Shown here: positions 60,575 to 64,000 of the stretch, one piece after another
Position numbering within the stretch: the stretch's first letter is position 1
How the letters are laid out: each line of letters opens with the position of its first letter
Assembly (NCBI GenBank): GCA_023052935.1
Contig: CM041294.1
Coordinates: forward strand, 99,331,616 to 99,395,615
From: Piezodorus guildinii
Taxonomy: Eukaryota > Arthropoda > Insecta > Hemiptera > Pentatomidae
Direction of reading: 5' to 3'
Length of the DNA stretch: 64,000 bases
Position numbers and translations under genes: made by a program
Notes under the pieces: model-generated
Database searches by the model: none
The model's input: only the letters and a program-made list of their open reading frames with translations
Told to the model about the DNA's origin: nothing

Positions 60575-61933
60575 AATCTAAAAAAACAAAAAACTATTAT
60601 CTTAAAATATACAGAATTTCCCCGCTTAGGCAACTTTATAAATTTTAATTATTACGTGAAGGATTTGTTTTCAAATCTATCTTATTAAATAATTATAGAA
60701 TATTGTAAAAAGCTATATACAATCATAATTAAAATTGAGAAATAAACCTGTTCAAGATTCCTGGTTCTTAGTTCAGCTTTTAATTACCCTTGACGTTGAT
60801 TAAGGGTTGCCATTGTAAACTTACATCCAAATAATATACTGAATCTTATTATACCGAAATATTATATGGTATATAGATGGGAATTAAAGTTGTGTATGTT
60901 AGATCTCTAGCCAGACTGATATTTATCAGTATTTGAAGTTGATTGGTGACGTGCCTAGGTACTGTATCCGAATTAGAGACATTTCTAATGATAATAATAT
61001 GTTTTGAATAACAGAACTGGATCTTCTACCATAGATCTTATCTGTAAGCCTAATGAACTCTCAGTATGTACTATAGGTGAGATTCAATACTATTGAATAG
61101 CATTAAATCTCATTTTACAATATAGTAATTTACTTCAGAGTAGATCTAGAAAACTTGAAAAGCAAGACGATCTCCAATGAATTTAGTCAAAAGATCACTA
61201 TTTAGAAAGAGGGTTTAAGCAGTATTAAAGCATTTAGAATTTCTTTGTTTAGGCAACTTAATACAGTTTTATTATTACACGAAGAATTGGTTATCAAATC
61301 TGCCTAGTTGATTAATTTTATAAAATTGTAAAAACCCAAAACACTTCCAAAAACAAAATCTAGAAGTATATCTTTAAACCGACATGAATATTATCCAATT
61401 TCAAGACCTCTATAATTTTATCTAGTGTTCGTACAAACAGAGAGGGTAGTAGTACTTCCTTATAGAGACAAACACTGGTTTTATTTGGTTGAACCAAAGT
61501 CCGAAGGAATCAGAGTATGAGATCAATAAATCCTGATCATAATTGATAGAGCACAAAGAGTATGAACATAATTGTTTGTCTTAATACTTGCACTGCAAAA
61601 TTATTCTCAGAAATATTCAAGGTTACATATTAATAAAAAACATATTAATAAATATAAATAATGTTATATTAATAAGTATACCTGACAATATTTAGAATTA
61701 AAAACAAAAAACTTTGTTTTATTTTTTTCTTGAAATTCCTAATCACTGCATTAAATAAAAAGCATTAAGTTAATTTTATTATTATGATTATTTTTTACTA
61801 GAGACATACATACATACCCATCTTTAGAACATTTTTAATTCATATTCGATAGTCCATTTTGCAATCTTAATCCATATTCTATTCGTATTTTTTTTTAATT
61901 ATTCAATTTATTGTTTCAGAGAGAAGTTATTTA
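60575..61933. other. AT-rich spacer, no gene seen
   Basis: About 1.36 kb of AT-rich sequence, nothing recognised. Confidence 0.5.
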
Positions 61934-62045
61934 AATAGAAATAGAAATAGAAAATAATTTTTATTCTGTGACTGGGCCCTATAAGAATAACATAATTGTA
62001 CAATTTAAATATACAACATGTCTGGCCAACAGACAGAACGAACAT
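61934..62045 (-). repeat. RTE-like 3' end with TAGAAA tail
   Basis: Tandem AAATAG units, then AAAATAATTTTTATTCTG and AGAATAAC, matching 19333-19400. By analogy with the element at 1150, the repeat is the 3' tail of a minus-strand retroelement. Its length beyond about 62045 is unknown. Confidence 0.5.
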
Positions 62046-63401
62046 AATTAATTACTTATTACACAGATGGGTTAATTCGAGTGTTCATATCACACACGAA
62101 TATCCATACATATATAAATAAAAAAAAATTTATATTTCTTACCGTTTTATTTAATAATTAAAATCTGATGGCCCAAGATGTTCCTGCATTCACAGGCACA
62201 AATATATTATACTATGATTATAAAATTCAGTACGTGATTGCTTCAGAATACTGAAATTCTGAACTTACTTAAGATTTCTTTCTGTATTTTATAAAAGCTA
62301 CATAAGTAATAAAATTAATGATCAGCTTTTAAATCCATTTAAATCATTAAACAGAGAACAGTAAACAACGGAGTAACTTGGTGTAATGTTTAAATGATAA
62401 TAGTTTTATTATGTTCCTCAAATCTTGAGTTTATTAAAACTAAAATATGACTATTAATTAATAGAACGATAGGAGGCAATTATCAGTATTACAATAAAAT
62501 ATAAGATATGTATAATGTTTTCATATTAAAATATATAGGACTATATTAACCTATTCATAATGTGGTATTCTGTATATTTTTTATATATAACAAAAAATTC
62601 ATTTTTACCTTATGAACTTATTTTAATGGGTGTTAAAAACAAATCACATCTAGCTACTGTGATATTAGAATGACGAAGGATTTTAAATATTTCAATCATC
62701 ATTAATATGCAATATGTTTTTCTAATAAAATTTAAATGGAAGCAATAATTTATGTTTTATATTTGTACTTTAGATGTGGGACAAAACTCCTAGCCACGAT
62801 AAAACAACGCCCGTGAACTTGACATTGAAATCATGATTCCGTGTAAAGTTTCTCTCTCCTATTACTTAAGGACTTTTTCTTTTTAACTTTTAAATTTCCA
62901 AAAATTGTCAATATCAATTAAAATGTTTATTGAACGCTTTCATGAGTGACGTTTAGTTCTAAAATAATTCTATAAGTTAAAACTGATTTAGTGATTATTT
63001 TCTTATTTTATATACATACTCACAAATTTTTGAGGAAAAAAAAAATGCCAAGTCTTTATGATATAACATGAGCAACTTTAATGAAGGAAAACGAGTTTTG
63101 AAATTAATTAATTTTGTAGAACAGGAAAATGTTGTTCAATTATTGCGTTAAAGAAGGTATTTTTCCCATATAAATAAGTAAATATATTTTTTATAAAATA
63201 AATTATAAAATTGTTTATTACACAGCATATTGGATCATGATTAATTATTGTTAAGTACTACGACATAATGCTTGAATATGTTTTTGTTTTATCAAGTTGG
63301 TGTATACTAACCCGGTTGTCTGATCAGTGCTGCAAAATAGTATACCCTAAAGCCGTACTTTGGTAACACCAGTTTTACGACTTTATACCCATAAAACAAC
63401 T
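62046..63401. other. AT-rich spacer, no gene seen
   Basis: Nothing recognised. Confidence 0.5.
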
Positions 63402-63419
63402 TCTCTCTCTCTCTCTCTC

Positions 63420-63482
<63 letters not shown>
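63402..63482. repeat. (TC)n followed by (TA)n microsatellite
   Basis: About 9 TC units, then about 30 TA units that run directly into the 3' end of the minus-strand family A copy. Confidence 0.95.
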
Positions 63483-63485
<3 letters not shown>

Positions 63486-63870
63486 GTTATGTATAAATTG
63501 GCTAAAAGAAAATAGTCATAAAAAGAAGCTTAGCATCAATCAATCCATATAAGCACTCTAATAATATTCTAAAGTAGAAGGTCTTGGAGACTAGAAGTCT
63601 TCTTTTCAGACGCCTCGGAGGATTATCAGGAATTGAAGTGGAAGAAAGTGTTGAAACTAGAGGATTAGAGTGGGAATGGAGTTTGTCATGGAATGAATGA
63701 TATCTGGTTCGGGTCAAATCAGCAACATACGGAATATTAAGGTCTTTGTGGATCTGTTTATTAGTCACAATGAAAGGAGCATTGAGGATTTTACGGAGGA
63801 TTTTGGATTGTAGGGATTGGATACGGGAAGAATTTGATGGTTTAGTAGAGCTCCAAAGCTCTACTCCGTG
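63483..63870 (-). pseudogene. 5'-truncated Jockey-like element, family A copy 9
   Basis: Minus strand. The C-terminus of ORF2 (GVELWSSTKPSNSSRIQSLQ, KILRKILNAPFIVTNKQI, HKDLNIPYVADLTRTRYHSF, IPDNPPRRLKRR), with the WPRD end changed, then a remnant 3' UTR (GGCTAAAAGAAAATAG). The A tail is replaced by the TA microsatellite. No TSD was found. Confidence 0.88.
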
Positions 63871-64000
63871 ATAAATTCTTAAATAAAAAATATGAAAATT
63901 TCCCACCGTGCCATAATGGGTGTGAGCAAAAACACCGCAAGAGTAAAAACTAATCTATTATTTTTGTCATATTAATACAATAAATAAAAAATGACAAAAT
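63871..64000. other. AT-rich end of window
   Basis: Nothing recognised. Confidence 0.4.

Overview
The window looks like a repeat-dense, AT-rich intergenic region of an animal nuclear genome, most likely an insect. The order cannot be fixed from the sequence, although the style of the I-clade ORF1 would fit a hemipteran. The reasons are many non-LTR retrotransposons with poly(A) tails and target-site duplications (TSDs), several tRNA-derived SINEs, a mariner remnant, small inverted-repeat elements and long AT-rich filler. I see no rRNA, no genuine tRNA gene, no CRISPR and no bacterial operon. Almost every open frame that encodes something recognisable belongs to a transposable element. Two places may hold cellular sequence: a GC-rich first-exon candidate at about 58.1-58.4 kb ending at a splice donor, and a possible retrocopy of an unidentified mRNA at 55.5-56.0 kb (minus strand).

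Layout. 0.5-3.1 kb: a Jockey-like fragment (family A) split by a 5'-truncated RTE-like element with an 11-bp TSD. 3.1-9.1 kb: an unclassified interspersed repeat (X), two tRNA-SINEs, short palindromic modules built around CGTTTCGGC/GCCGAAACG, and AT microsatellites. 9.9-13.5 kb: a mariner remnant and LINE scraps. 13.5-17.5 kb: two copies of a non-autonomous DNA-transposon-like element, each carrying a different later insertion. 18.2-23.3 kb: a decayed I-clade LINE (ORF1, endonuclease, RT, RNase H, zinc finger). 24.35-24.62 kb: a near-perfect 270-bp palindrome. 26.2-26.8 kb: a MITE-like element with TTAA ends and a 43-bp GC-rich tandem repeat. 26.9-31.5 kb: a full-length Jockey element (family B) with both ORFs open and a 10-bp TSD, the best candidate here for a recently active element. 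32.0-36.3 kb: a family A copy and a 5'-truncated family B copy. 38.7-40.9 kb and 50.7-51.9 kb: two minus-strand copies of a third Jockey-like family (C). 42.3-44.7 kb: an inverted-repeat structure holding a SINE and a third family B copy. 45-64 kb: more family A tails, SINEs, hairpins and AT-rich DNA with little else.

How the parts relate. TSDs and interruptions give a relative insertion history: RTE after Jockey A, SINE and Jockey B inside an older inverted repeat, Jockey A and an I-clade fragment inside two paralogous DNA elements. The Jockey ORF1 (gag-like, three zinc knuckles) and ORF2 (endonuclease plus reverse transcriptase) would act together in target-primed reverse transcription. The most interesting unexplained structures are a short stem-loop with an ATTG/AATG loop just after the ORF2 stop, shared by families A and B with compensatory base changes, and the recurring CTGATGA...GAAAC palindromic modules, which resemble but do not strictly match a hammerhead ribozyme core.
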